From the NCBI GenBank assembly GCA_963210315.1, contig OY723289.1:868001-932000 (forward strand): a stretch of DNA of 64,000 bases, written 5' to 3'. Under the pieces are notes generated by a model. That model saw only the letters and a list, made by a program, of their open reading frames with translations, ran no database searches and had not been told where the DNA came from. The position numbers were made by a program, and so were the translations under genes. Shown piece after piece: positions 22,879-34,100 of the stretch (its first letter is position 1; each line of letters starts with the position of its first letter). The DNA is from Rhynchopus euleeides. Taxonomy: Eukaryota > Euglenozoa > Diplonemea > Diplonemida > Diplonemidae.

Positions 22879-23193
22879 TACGGAACCTGCAAAATAAACA
22901 GACGGGTCCGACGGCCTGGCAGGACGCATGCGCACGTGCGAGTGCGGCAGACGCAGGGGGTCGGGGGGCGCGGGTGGGAAACGGTTCTACCTCGAAGGCG
23001 GTACGGACACGGCCACAGGTACAGAACCTCCAAATAAAACAGGCGTGTCCGACGTCCATGGGCAGGAACGATTTGTCGGGGGGGGGGGGGGGGATGCAGG
23101 GGTGCGGGGACTGTGGCGCAGGCGGTTCGGATACAGGTATCAAACACACTACGGACACCAAGGACAGAACCTCACAAAACAACCTGCGTGTCC
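22879..23193. repeat. Three-copy repeat, period ~141 bp
   Basis: A related ~33-bp segment (ACAGAACCTCCAAATAAAAC-like, then GTGTCCGAC) recurs at 22879, 23020 and 23162, each followed by GC-rich, poorly conserved DNA. Confidence 0.7.
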
Positions 23194-23436
23194 GACTTCC
23201 ACTCGAGAACTTCGGGAAACGCGGCGGGCGGCACGCCCGAGCTCGGGCCCGGAGTCGGGGGTGCAGGGGCACGGCGGGGCGCGTGGGGGCGCCCCGACGT
23301 AGTCGGTTGCGCCGCTTCCACCCTGGGCTAGGGGTCCGCCCTCTATTGAGAGCCATACTGCCGACTTGCAGAGGAATCCGCTATCACTGCAAAGTCGCTC
23401 TGCCGGTCGCGGGGCGCCGCTTCGCGGCAGCCCACA

Positions 23437-23505
23437 CGCGCGTTGAAAAAACGACACCCGCGTTCAAAAAAATGACACGCGCGTCCGAAAAACGACACGC
23501 ACGTT
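23437..23505. repeat. ~21-bp minisatellite
   Basis: About 3.5 copies of a unit like GCGTTCAAAAAAATGACACG, with G/C-changed positions between copies. Confidence 0.8.
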
Positions 23506-23609
23506 CCGTATCCATGTGCATGAGGCAAAGAAAAGTCACTTCACCATCCAGCAGCAACCGCTCTTCGCCTGAAGTTTTGAAGGACGCAAGGCAAGGAATG
23601 AGACTGCAC

Positions 23610-24752
23610 TCAGGGTGAAACGGAAGGCACAGCACACACAGAGACTGAAGTGTTGTTCGTTGGTGTGAGGACCCACCTCCCGCAGAGGCTGAGTGCAACA
23701 CCACCACCCTGTGAATCCACCTTCCCCAGACACTCTCCAGTGCTGAGGCGGTACAGTGTGGTGGGGGTGTCCCTCTGAGGAGTCACCACCTGCACTGCAA
23801 CAACATCACCTGGCTGTGACACAGCAAGTGAGTAGGGAGAGTCGTCCAGTTGCACAGTACGCAGGCAGCTGAGGGAGGTTGTGCACCACACCTTGAGTAT
23901 CTTGTCGTAAGAGCACGACACCAGGTGCTGCTCGTCCTGAGTCAGGGCGATGCCGGTCACCCCATGACTGTGCCCAATCAGGGTGTGTGTGTGTGTGAGG
24001 GTGCTGACGTCCCACACACGGATGCTGTTGTCCCATGACCCGCTGAAGATCCTCGTGCCCGACACAGCAATGCTCATAACAGCATCGCTGTGACCCTCCA
24101 GCACTGTGGCGCTCGGTATGCCCTTCAAGTCCCACACACGCACTGTGCCTGAGGCGTCTCCGGACACCAGACGTCCGCAGTGTGACCACGCTGCACTGAA
24201 CACATCGGTGTTGTTGTGGTGCAGCATGCACACCTCCTCCCAAGTTGAAGTCAGCCACACGCAGATGGTGCTGTCAAAAGAGCACGTTGCCAACCACGTC
24301 CCACAGACAGAGAACGCTGTGCATTGAATTCGCATGTTGCCGTGTACTAAGTCCGCCACCACAGCAGCGGTGGTGGTGTCACACACAGTGATGTGTCCGT
24401 TGACGCAACCGACAGCACACAGCGTCCCACACCTCGACAGTGTGATCCGGTAAACGTGGCTGCCATGGGTCGATGAGTAGACTGCGGGAGCCTTGAGGTT
24501 GGGCCAGCGTGGGACGAGCTGGACAGCACCCCCGTCCTCCAGACCCGCGTCGGCAACACGCTGTGCGTCGTCCAGCTCCTCCTCACACCCTTCAATGTGT
24601 GCTGTCACGCATGCAGCCTCACGGACTGGGTTGATAGAACCCGGGAACATCTCGTTAAGCGCATCCGCCTTCAGCCCGACCACGGTCCCGCCTTCCGGAA
24701 CACCGACGACGCAGCTGTCACCGGTCTCGCCGTGACGCACAGTCACTTCCAT
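23610..24752 (-). CDS. WD40-repeat protein with ubiquitin-like N-terminal region, 380 aa
   Basis: The start at 24752 (MEVTVRHGE) gives a compact N-terminal domain; an earlier in-frame Met at 24938 would add 62 residues without domain character. Residues 1-85 (ending DGGAVQLVPRW) look like a ubiquitin-fold module. The rest is a WD40 propeller; clear blades end in TVRVWDLKG, SIRVWDVST and ILKVWCTTS, with GH dipeptides before several blades. Such proteins are scaffolds; the partner cannot be told from sequence. It is a single exon, on the same strand as the other host genes. An (AC)n run codes for THTHTHT in one loop. Confidence 0.85.
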   Translation of the reverse strand: MEVTVRHGETGDSCVVGVPEGGTVVGLKADALNEMFPGSINPVREAACVTAHIEGCEEELDDAQRVADAGLEDGGAVQLVPRWPNLKAPAVYSSTHGSHVYRITLSRCGTLCAVGCVNGHITVCDTTTAAVVADLVHGNMRIQCTAFSVCGTWLATCSFDSTICVWLTSTWEEVCMLHHNNTDVFSAAWSHCGRLVSGDASGTVRVWDLKGIPSATVLEGHSDAVMSIAVSGTRIFSGSWDNSIRVWDVSTLTHTHTLIGHSHGVTGIALTQDEQHLVSCSYDKILKVWCTTSLSCLRTVQLDDSPYSLAVSQPGDVVAVQVVTPQRDTPTTLYRLSTGECLGKVDSQGGGVALSLCGRWVLTPTNNTSVSVCAVPSVSP

Positions 24753-26649
24753 GTTGCTGGTTTGTTCTTCCTGTTGCACGCTTGCACGTGGATACTTTGG
24801 TCGTCCAGTCTGCCTGTGGTGGGGTGGTTGGGGAGGTGAGGTGTGTCGGGAAGCCCCAGTGTGACAACGCAAATGACAACCTGCCACACACGGCGGAGCT
24901 GCCTCTCGAAGGTGGTGCTGTGTTGAAGCGTGGCACATTCACGGTGAACTGAGATGGTGTGTGTGTGAGGGCACATCTGGGTCTGCAGTGTGGTCTCGGT
25001 TGCGTGCGGAGGGGGGCAGGGGTGGGGCTGGGGTGGGGTGCACAGCAGGCACAGTCACAATCCGCTGCTGTGAGCTGTGTCACAGTCTGAGTAGAGGAGG
25101 CGGATCTCAAGCAATCCCTCATAAAAAAAGTGTGACGAAAATTAATTTGGTCAATTGGGGGTATGGAAAAGTCGGTGAAAAAAAATGAGAAAAAATGAGA
25201 AAAAATCGGCCGAAATTTGCTGTTTTTCGCTTAAAAAAGAGTGTGGGGAGTTGGGTCCAGTTTAGCAAAGTGAGCTTATTTTTCGAAAATTGAAAAATTG
25301 GGGACACCAAAAGTCCCCAAACAAGTCTTCGACTTGGCGCGCAGAGTGATTTTTTTTGGTGAAAAAATGCCCCAAAAATTGTCGGGTCAAAAGTTGCTGT
25401 TGAAGACGGTGCAAGATCTCTGCAGGCTGGGTGGGCGCTACGCTGACGGACAACGACAAGCCGGAGGCTGCGACTGTGAAGAATCCAAAGAACGGCCCGG
25501 GTCCTCCTCGAGATGGCGGTGCTGGCCCCTGTTCCCACCGGTGTGACACGGGGCATTCCGGGACGCGATAGCGCTGCTGCACGGATGCCAACGAGGAGGG
25601 CCACTCCGAACCCTGAACACCCCGCCAGACCTGCTTGTTACATCACAAACAGCAGACCCAGAGTGGAGTGCCTCGCCCCGGTAAACTCAAACCCTGCCAG
25701 ATTGACGAGGCCACCACCTCCTGGCACTGCCTGCCCGTGCACGACAGGAACGGGTGACCTGCAGGTCGTCGTGAGCAGGACCATGGCAAACCACTCGAAC
25801 CTGTGTGGGGTACGGCTGCTACCGCAACTCGTCATGTGCGGTGTGCAGCGGGTGCGGGTGCGCCACGACCGGGTGGTGCGTACTCCTCCAGGAGAAGTGG
25901 GCGAGCTCATTCCCGCAAACGCCTGAGTCGGGGATGAACTACCTCCTTCAAAAATCATCGGAGCACATTGGTGGTCGTGGCGTCAGGGAAACCGACCGTC
26001 CTGATGAGAATACGGTAAGTGATGAGAGGATGTCGGCGCCGTTTGCCCACGTCGTCAACTGTGGGGAGAGTCTGTCGGAGGCGAGGCGGGGAGGGCCGCG
26101 ACACAACACGGGAACCGGGTCGCAATTGAAAAAGGGGGACCGGTTCGCGTGTGGAGGGGGGTGCGGGGGGGAGGCCCGGCAGGCCAAAGGACCGATGCGC
26201 CACAAACCCGCGACCGACGCACCAGACATGTGTGGGAAGGGGGGGTGCGGGGGGGAACAGGATCCCAGACAACAGGACAGACCAGCCAGGACCTCAGCTG
26301 CACGAGTCTTTGTCACGTGGGCTTGACATAAGGTAAAAGGCCATTGCTACCAACCTGAGAGCAGATAGTGGCCTGGTCTCGGTGACAGCACACGGAAGAC
26401 TTGCTCTCAACGCGGCATGCGGGTCACAGAAGTCAGAGCGTGGAGGCAGGGTGACGCGTCATGAAAGAGGACAAAGAGGTGTGGGAGGGAGGAGGCGAGC
26501 ACAAAAGGGCGTCGGCTACCGCACGCCCTTTGGCCGCAGCCGACGACCGACCGTACCGGCCCCCGGCCGGGAGGGAGGTGGGAGGTGGGGGGGCGGGGGG
26601 CGTGGGGGGCGGAGCCCCCCACATGGGGGGTCCGGGGGGCGAAGCCCCC
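24753..26649. other. Intergenic; one Cys-rich open frame of doubtful status
   Basis: 25110-25400 is A-rich with repeated GAAAAAATGA. Between 25740 and 25960 a plus-strand frame reads Cys-rich (GYGCYRNSSCAVCSGCGC) but overlaps open frames in other phases, so I do not call it a gene. 26580-26660 holds two GGGGGGC/GCCCCCC hairpins like those of the dispersed motif. Confidence 0.4.
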
Positions 26650-27353
26650 CGGAAAATTTTTTTTTCGGCCAAAAAAAATTTTTTTTCGACATGTCGAAAA
26701 TCCGGCCACCCTGGGGCAGCAGCCTGGACTGGTGGCCACCCCAACCAAAAAAAATCGAAAAAAAATCCGAAAAAAATCCGAAAAATATCGGTGTGGCACC
26801 CCAGAGGGCCCGATTTTCGGTTTAGTCGGCCGAAAAAAAAAATTTTTTTTTCGGCCAAAAAAAATTTTTTTTCGACATGTCGAAAATCCGGCCACCCTGG
26901 GGCAGCAGCCTGGACTGGTGGCCACCCCAACCAAAAAAAATCGGAAAAAAATCCGAAAAATATCCGGAAAATATCGGTGTGGCACCCCAGAGGGCCCGAT
27001 TTTCGGTTTAGTCGGCCGAAAAAAAAATTTTTTTTTCGACATGTCGAAAATCCGGCCACCCTGGGGCAGCAGCCTGGACTGGTGGCCACCCCAACCAAAA
27101 AAAATCGAAAAAAAATCCGAAAAAAATCCGAAAAATATCGGTGTGGCACCCCAGAGGGCCCGATTTTCGGTTTAGTCGGCCGAAAAAAAAAATTTTTTTT
27201 TTCGGCCAAAAAAAAATTTTTTTCGACATGTCGAAAATCCGGCCACCCTGGGGCAGCAGCCTGGACTGGTGGCCACCCCAACCAAAAAAAATCGGAAAAA
27301 AAATCCGAAAAATATCGGTGTGGCACCCCAGAGGGCCCGATTTTCGGTTTAGT
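26650..27353. repeat. Tandem repeat, four units of ~164-187 bp
   Basis: Units are marked by CGACATGTCGAAAATCCGG at 26687, 26873, 27037 and 27224. Each carries a GC-rich core (CACCCTGGGGCAGCAGCC) and A/T homopolymers with GGCCGAAAA/TTTTCGGCC inverted pieces. Length differences come from the homopolymers and from loss of one palindromic arm in unit 2. The long Phe-rich frames across it are repeat artefacts. Confidence 0.9.
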
Positions 27354-27852
27354 CAGGGGATAAGATAGGTCTGGTTTTCCGGTTTTCAAAACCAGGGTTT
27401 CCCGGTTCCCGGTTTTCTGGGAAAAAAAAAAGGTCGGTCTCATTTCAGGCGTGTATCTATTTCACGGAATGAAAATAGGAATTTGGGGGAAAAATATTTT
27501 TTTGCACTATTTTTTTGCACTTTTTTCCTTTGGATTTTATTGTGACCCTACTTGGTATTGGCAGAAAATTTTTATGTTCCCGGTCTTGGATGTGCTCAAA
27601 CATTCAAAAGAACACATTTTCCGTGGCCAAAAAAAATTTTGCACCCGGAGGTGGGGATGGGGGTGGTGGTCACTACTTTTTTGCACCATTTTCCTTTGGG
27701 TTTTCAGCAGAATTCTTCTATGTTCCCGGTCTTGGATGTGCTCAAACAGTCAAAAGAACACATTTTCCGGGTGCAAACAAATGTTGCACCTGGGGGGTGG
27801 AGAGGGGGGTCGGAGGGCGGTGGTGTGAGAGGCTTGCTCTCGAGCTCAAACC

Positions 27853-27914
27853 AACAGATGTTCACTACCGTGGCCTCCGGCGGCTGGGGGGCTCCGCCCC
27901 CCAGACCCCCCTGT
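27853..27914 (+). repeat. Dispersed GC-hairpin motif, copy 2
   Basis: Same motif as 5963-6023; within the left inverted arm and paired with the copy at 45308-45366. Confidence 0.85.
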
Positions 27915-28011
27915 GGCGTGTCTTTGCGCGACAATTTATCGTCCCCCCATGCGACATGTGCTATCTGTCAGTTGTGTTGTACTTGAGCGTATGCGACTAT
28001 GGAGCCAGGCC

Positions 28012-28073
28012 AACAGACGTTCGCTACCGTGGCCTCCGGCGGCTGGGGGGCTCCGCCCCCCACACCCCCCTGT
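28012..28073 (+). repeat. Dispersed GC-hairpin motif, copy 3
   Basis: Variant with AACAGACGTTCGCTACCG; paired with the copy at 45183-45244 in the opposite arm. Confidence 0.85.
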
Positions 28074-28780
28074 GGCATGTGCCTGGTCTTGGAGCCAAGT
28101 CCTTGCGCGTACGGGGCTGCGGCATGTCGGTTCCAGCACCCTCGCGGAAGGCTGGGCCCGAGCACTGATCTCTAAGAGACGAACCACCTTGCGAATGCGA
28201 TCGGGTTTGCGGGCTTGCGGCCATGACATCTCGAAAGGGTCGTCATGTTTCGGGTTCGACTTGGTGGGCATCCGTGGCATGCAAGAGATGGCACACCAGG
28301 AGCCACGCAGCACCAGGTCGACCTGGATCTGATCGAGCTCAGGGGGAAGGAAGCACAGTCACCAAAGTGATATCACCGCCGGCCTCAACCACCAAACTGC
28401 AACCGCAGAAGTTCCGCTATTCTCACAAGGGAAGGCGCCCTGGGATGTAGCAGTGATTTGTGTGCAGCGCCATCAAGTGACACTGACCGCCTTGAACAGA
28501 GAGGTAGTGTACAGATGGCGATCAGTGAGAGGGCGTGCTGTGTCCTTCCACTTCCCCATCTACCTCCATTCGTTCACCGTTGTTGATAGCGATTTTTTCG
28601 CCATTTTTTCGAATCGTATGCATCGGTCAGGCCGAGTGAATCAAAATAGCGCAAAAATCACACCAAAATCTGTGTCTGAGGCACAGAAATCGTGCAAAAA
28701 AGCACCCAAAAAAAGTGCAAAAAAACCAAAATAGGATTTCGAAAATCGGCCAAAATACCCCCAAAATAGAGCCACACCTG

Positions 28781-29700
28781 TCTCATTTTTGGCGGTTTTT
28801 CTTGTGACTTTGGGACAGTAAAACAGTCAGAAAAAACGCCATAAAAAAATAGAAAGTGACCCCATCGTGATCCGCACAGAGCTCAAATAGTCCAAAGAAG
28901 GCAGAGAAGCGGAGAAGAAAAATGGACCTAGCGGATGGCCCGGTGGGTGGTGACCTCGTCATGCAGGTCTCTTCTGTTTTGAAGGTGCACACATGGTGGA
29001 CTCCAGCCACCATGTCTAAGAGGGAGTCTAAGACTGCAGTCTGGAGGGCTGAGACGAGAACACGAACGACTTTCAAGCAGTCTTGAAGGTCGCCAAGCCT
29101 ATTGGGGGCAACTAACAGATGAGATTTGTTTGTTGCCTGTCGTCACAGCTAGGTGCCCATCTCCTCGATAACGGAATGTGTGCAGAGATCTCGTGGACCC
29201 TTTGGCCATTCTGTCGTGCACCCACTCCACCCACAACGCACACCTGTCACGAGTGGTCGCTCCCCCGTCCTCCTCCACCCTGAAGGTTGAACCCTCAAGG
29301 ACCAGTGATCTCCTGCTGGCCGGGCTGCGATACAGCGAAGCCTTCCTACTTACAAGCGAATCCAGACTGTAGTGAACAGATGTTCACTACCGTGGCCTCC
29401 GGCGGCTGGGGGGCTCCGCCCCCCAGACCCCCCTGTGTAAAAGCATTGCACCAGACCGGTTTTTTTGGTCGAGAGTCCAAACTTTCAAAGCAGCTGCTGC
29501 GCCTGCCCCACCAAGCAGCCTCAGTACGACAGGACGCGCGCAGGCACCGGGCCTTCTCAGACTCTGGGAGGGTTTGCGCGGGTCGCGCGCGCCGAAGGCG
29601 CGCGCGAAAAATTTTCAAAACCAGAAAAACCGGAAAACGGCGCCAGAAAAAAAGTCTATCTTATACCCTGGTTTAGACTACGAAAAAAAAAAAAGGTCGA
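28781..29700 (+). repeat. Direct duplication, copy 1 (~920 bp)
   Basis: Repeated at 29701-30808 with few differences; starts TCTCATTTTTGGCGG. It ends near a GCGCGCGCC inverted repeat and the CAGGGTATAAG-type end. Copy 1 lacks a ~203-bp segment present in copy 2. No gene recognised. Confidence 0.9.
29375..29436 (+). repeat. Dispersed GC-hairpin motif, copy 4
   Basis: Inside copy 1 of the direct duplication. Confidence 0.85.
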
Positions 29701-30039
29701 TCTCATTTTTGGCGGTTTTTTTTGTGACTTTGGGACAGTAAAACAGTCAGAAAAAACGCCATAAAAAAATAGAAAGTGACCCCATCGTGATCCGCACAGA
29801 GCTCAAATAGTCCAAAGAAGGCAGAGAAGCGGAGAAGAAAAAATGGACCTAGCGGGTGGCCCGGTGGGTGGTGATGCCCTCGTCATGCAGGTCTCTTCTG
29901 TTTTGAAGGTGCACACATGGTGGACTCCAGCCACCATGTCTAAGAGGGAGTCTAAGACTGCAGTCTGTACTGGAGACGGGAGTTTATTTTCTAGCTAATT
30001 TACGCTCAGACTCCCGCTAGTTGAGACTCATGGGAGACA

Positions 30040-30089
30040 CACGGTGTACTCCAGCGGAGGTAGGGTAACCTCCGCTGGAGTTCACCGTG
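30040..30089. repeat. 50-bp palindrome made of two E1-type ends
   Basis: Begins CACGGTGTACTCCAGCGG and ends with the matching inverse ...GTTCACCGTG, with TAGGGTAA in the centre. The E1 right end contains the same GGGTTACCCTAC next to its terminus. Just upstream, 30009-30028 repeats the E1 palindrome half-site and GTTGAGACTC. It looks like E1 ends joined head to head after loss of the interior. Confidence 0.75.
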
Positions 30090-30513
30090 TCGTCTGCCTC
30101 TGTGCAGCGTCACTCGGTGCCATCGAATACATGGCGACATCCCACCAACTCGAGACAGATCTGCTTGTCTGGAGGGCTGAGACGAGAACACGAACGACTT
30201 TCAAGCAGCCTTGAAGGTCGCCAAGCCTATTGGGGGCAACTCACAGATGAGATTTGTTTGTTGCCTGTCGTCACAGCTGGGGAGAAAGCAGGTGCCCATC
30301 TCCTCGATAACGGAATGTGTGCAGAGATCTCGTGGACCCTTTGGCCATTCTGTCGTGCACCCACTCCACCCACAACGCACACCTGTCATGAGTGGTCGCT
30401 CCCCCGTCCTCCTCCACCCTGAAGGTTGAGCCCTCAAGGACCAGTGATCTCCTGCTGGCCGGGCTGCGATACAGCGAAGCCTTCCTACTTACAAGCGAAT
30501 CCAGACTGTAGGG

Positions 30514-30575
30514 AACAGATGTTCACTACCGTGGCCTCCGGCGGCTGGGGGGCTCCGCCCCCCAGACCCCCCTGT
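30514..30575 (+). repeat. Dispersed GC-hairpin motif, copy 5
   Basis: Inside copy 2 of the direct duplication. Confidence 0.85.
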
Positions 30576-30922
30576 GTAAAAACAATGCACCAGACCGGTT
30601 TTTTAGCCGAGAGTCCAAACTTTCAAAGCAGCTGCTGCGCCTGCCCCACCAAGCAGCCTCAGTACGACAGGACGCGCGCAGGCACCGGGCCCTCTCAGAT
30701 TCTGGGAGGGTTTGCGTGGGTCGCGCGCGCCGAAGGCGCGCGCGAAAAATTTTCAAAACCAGAAAAACCGGAAAACGGCGCCAGAAAAAAAGTCTATCTT
30801 ATACCCTGTTTTATGTGTAAGAAGACAAAAAAATAGGGGGGGCTTTGGGATTGGGGCTATGAACATAATTACGGGGCGGGGTGTAGAGAAGAACAAGAAC
30901 AAGAAAATGAAAAGGAACCACA

Positions 30923-31031
30923 GGGGGCCCTCGCTACCAAGTGTGACTGAGTGAGAAAAAGTGAGAAGTCAGCCATGTTTGGCTGAAAACTGACGACTCG
31001 TGACTCACAGTGACTCGTAGCGAGGGCCCCC
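30923..31031 (-). mobile_element. 109-bp MITE, copy 1
   Basis: Ends are GGGGGCCCTCGCTAC and its inverse. It is flanked by a perfect 3-bp duplication ACA (30920-30922 and 31032-31034). Nearly identical to 34403-34511 and 45590-45698, in opposite orientation to both. Non-coding. Confidence 0.93.
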
Positions 31032-31146
31032 ACAGAGTTGACAATTCCGGCGGACGGGGGGGGGGGGGGGTTTTGATCGTCGAGAGTGAATGGAAAAGTA
31101 AATCTCCCGGCGGACGGGGGGGGGGCATTTCCTTGTGTTTGAAGCA

Positions 31147-34100
31147 TTAATCAAAAACGTCGAGGGGGTCAGGGTCCGACTCCGGGGGGGCCACACCTTC
31201 CTGGCTGTGACTCGCAGGCTGCGAGGAGTGCGACGTCTGTGATAGCAGAGCCGCTCTCCTCTGCGCCCTACGATCCCGGCTTGCGTGGAAGACAGGGAAG
31301 TGTTCAGGATGAAGCTCTTTATGGTTTATCGCAAGGAACATGCAGTTGTCAGCCCGTTCCGCACTCAAGACGGCACGGTGTTTCGAGATGACTGAAGAGA
31401 GGCGCTTGAAGTGCCTCTCCACGGTCGCCTCAGAGTGTGCACTCTTGGCGAGGGCACGGGCAAACATGTTTAAGTTCGTAAAGTCATCGTTCTCATACCC
31501 TTCCCCCCAAAAGCCCATGAACGTGTGCTTGTCACTGTACCCCCGGAAAAAAAACTCTCCCATCTCTTTCTTCAGAAGGTCACGGAGTTCTGTGTCGCTA
31601 ATGTCATTCGTGTTTGTCCGCATGCGTGTGTAGGGGAAAAGGTAGTTCATGACGAGTTTCACCCCCTCCTCCCGCTCTTCCTTCGCCAGGAGGCGGTGGT
31701 TCATGGTTGGGTCAAGGAATTTAAAAAGTTCGACCCCGTCAAAGGAAAAGTGTTTTGCGGTCCTCGTCTCGATAGCATCGATGAAAACTCGCGCCTTCTC
31801 CAGTGTGCTGCCCGTGAACCCCTTTTCTTCAATGACCCTCGTCACCTCAGGGATGAGGTTGCTGATTCCCTGGACAAAGTCGATGAACGATGAACGGGCG
31901 CTTTGCAGTCTGTCCGTCAGGACTGCGATGGGCTTGGATAAACTTAAAAACAATGTTGTCTCATCCCAAAATCTGCTGTCATCCCTGTCGACCGTCATCA
32001 AAAAGGGCCGCAGCTGCTCCAGACGTAGGGCACAGTCATACAGACTGTTCCACCGGACATTCGTTGGGCGGATGACAGAGAGCTTTTTCCCCGCACCCTG
32101 GTTGGCGCGGAGCACGGTGTACTCGTCGGTCTTGGATGACCCGTACCTTTTAACCAGGTCGATAATTTTACCCCTCCATGCACGCATCCCGGGCACCTTC
32201 TGCACCATGTCCCCGAGGATGAGCTGGAGACTGTGCACTGAGCACCGATAGCTCAGTATGCCCCAGTCTGCGAGCTCTTTCCTGGTGTCCTCGAGGATGC
32301 TGTCGATTATGGCTTCGAAGGAGTCAGAGGCAGAAGAGTCTGCGGCACTGGGTGCCGCAGACTCTTCTTCCATGACATCCTCTTCTTCGAAGTCCTCTGT
32401 GACAGCACCCTCGAGATCGACCTCCAGCTCCCTCACCTTTCTGAGAGCCTTCTGCATCGTTGCAGCGTTGTCTGCGACAACGCTGAACACCCTGATGTGC
32501 TCCTGGGCCAACTCCTTGATTGTGGCCTCCAGCACCTCCACCACAAATTTTGCGTCACATTTTCCCTGCACCTCAACATTTTTGAGGTAGTAGCAGGCTT
32601 TGCCATCGGAGATGGCAAAGCCTAAATATCCCCGCCGCACGACGGTGGCTCCGTCGACCATGAGGAAGACGTCCCGCCCACGGAGACGCCTGTACATCTC
32701 CTGGCGGGTCACCTCGGCAAGGTCGTCGATCCGTGTTGCAATTTTTTCGTGGAAAAAATTCTTCCCCTTGACGAGGCCCTTGTTGAAAAAAATGTTCCGG
32801 AAAACGGTGTTGCCTGTACCGTATGAAAATGGCAAGTTGCATTCGGCAAATCCGAATGCAACTGTGTCCTCGTATGTCGTGAACCCGTATTGGCAGCCGT
32901 CCCCCTCTGGAGGAGGAGCAGCATTCGACCCCCCCACAGATGGCTGTTTTGGCTGCGTTGAAGAGAGTGAAGGGGGTGCTTCTGCCGTCTTGATGAGTGA
33001 CGGGTGCACTCTTGTAAAGTGGCGGTCAACATTCCACCGTCGGCTCTTCCCGTTTTTGAACGTCTGCCCACAGTCCTCAACATTGCAAACCCACTCATCG
33101 TCCCCCTTACTTACATGTCGCATGTGGTCTGGTTCCTTCACCTTCCTGCCACGAACAGTGGCGGTTTCTTTTTTACCTTTCTTCTCCCCTCCTCCCCGGC
33201 CCTTGTCCTTGCCCTTCTCCTTCCCTTTCCCTCGGCTCCCTCCCTTACCCCCCTTCGATTTTTTAGGAGGCGGGTCGCTCTCGCTCGAATCGCTGCTCGC
33301 GGCATCATCTTCCACGTCGTCATCCTCATCGCTGTCCTCCTCATCGCTGCTGGGGACCTCAGGCTGGCTCGGCTGGCTTGGCTGGCTCGGCTTCTCCTCC
33401 CGCTTCTCACAGTTTACTGAGGGAATATGACCCAAGGCCATTGGCAGCAGACACCCCCATCCCCCTCATCACCCCTGACACCCCACAACCCCAATCCTGT
33501 TGCCTTTCCCCTCTCTCTCTCCCCCCATGTTGTGCCCATGCACCTTCCCGGGACACTTTGTACATATATTTAACACCACACCACACAACACCCCCTTCAT
33601 CAGGGTAATCTCCCCGCGGCCAACACTCTTCGTCTTGTCCGCTTTCTTTTATTGTCCCACCCTCCATCCCCCGGACCTCGCCTCAACAGCCTGAATTGGC
33701 GGTTGTCGCGGGATCTCTTAACCCCTTCGCGTTGCAAGTGAGGAAAAGCTGAACCGGAAGTCCCCCTTCCCCCTTCCCATCAACACCCCCACTACCCATT
33801 GCCTTTGCCTTTCTTGTCGTTGCGCACACACACCACCAGGAGAACTATAGCCGAGTCGACGTGTGTGTGCCCCCTGTCTGCGATAGCCCGGCCAAGGTAT
33901 GATTCCTCTTCTCTCTCTGCGACGCGCGCGGGTTCTGCGACGGCTGGAGCACCACGCCGGGGAGAAGGCGCAAGTCCAGCGTCGTCCCGAAGCCAGGATC
34001 CATGGGCAGGGGCAAGGAGTGCTTTGCTACAGTGTAGCGCACATCCACCTTCTTCCCAGGCTTCGAGACAAGCTGCCCCCTCCACGTGCGCAGGTTGCCG

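Larger units (their letters stand above)
21085..23609. other. Intergenic, repeat-rich; no confident gene
   Basis: Contains GTTTGATCGTCGAGAG-type repeats at about 21590-21660 (related pieces at 15010 and 31070-31105), a short AGCAACCT array, a (GGC)n run and a three-copy ~141-bp repeat. A 330-codon plus-strand frame (22626-23618) overlies the repeats and is not credible as protein. Confidence 0.45.
27446..28780 (+). repeat. Left arm of a ~1.3-kb inverted duplication
   Basis: Matches the reverse complement of 44450-45738, from AGGCGTGTATCTATTTC to GAGCCACACC. The left arm has an extra internal duplication of about 150 bp (around 27590-27760, centred on GTTCCCGGTCTTGGATGTGC). The right arm has a 109-bp MITE that the left arm lacks. 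Each arm holds two copies of the GC-hairpin motif. No protein is recognisable. Confidence 0.85.
27354..29670. mobile_element. Possible hAT-type non-autonomous element
   Basis: The left end CAGGGGATAAGATAGG and the right end (minus strand) CAGGGTATAAGATAGA are inverted repeats, and both continue into a GGTTTTCCGGTTTT-like stretch. CAGGG ends are typical of hAT elements. The flanks GTTTAGTC and GTTTAGAC match 7 of 8 bases if the left end is taken one base inward. The left flank lies in the tandem repeat (which contains GTTTAGTCGGCC), and the right flank resumes with GTTTAGACTACGAAAAA, like that repeat. A second right-type end lies at 30808. Boundaries are therefore tentative. Confidence 0.45.
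29701..30808 (+). repeat. Direct duplication, copy 2, with a 203-bp insertion
   Basis: Matches 28781-29700. After GACTGCAGTCT it carries about 203 extra bases (29967-30169) that include E1-like end sequences and the small palindrome at 30040-30089. Confidence 0.9.

Noticed and set aside
22626..23618. 330-codon plus-strand frame
   Set aside because: Overlies the ~141-bp and 21-bp repeats, low-complexity Arg/Gly content, no domain, and other frames are equally open.
26650..27353. CRISPR-like array of evenly spaced repeats
   Set aside because: The spacers are themselves repeated and the unit is contiguous; this is eukaryotic tandem repeat DNA without cas genes.
26407..27443. Long Phe/Lys-rich frames on both strands (up to 336 codons)
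   Set aside because: Products of a tandem repeat with A/T homopolymers; no domain, and the antisense is equally open.
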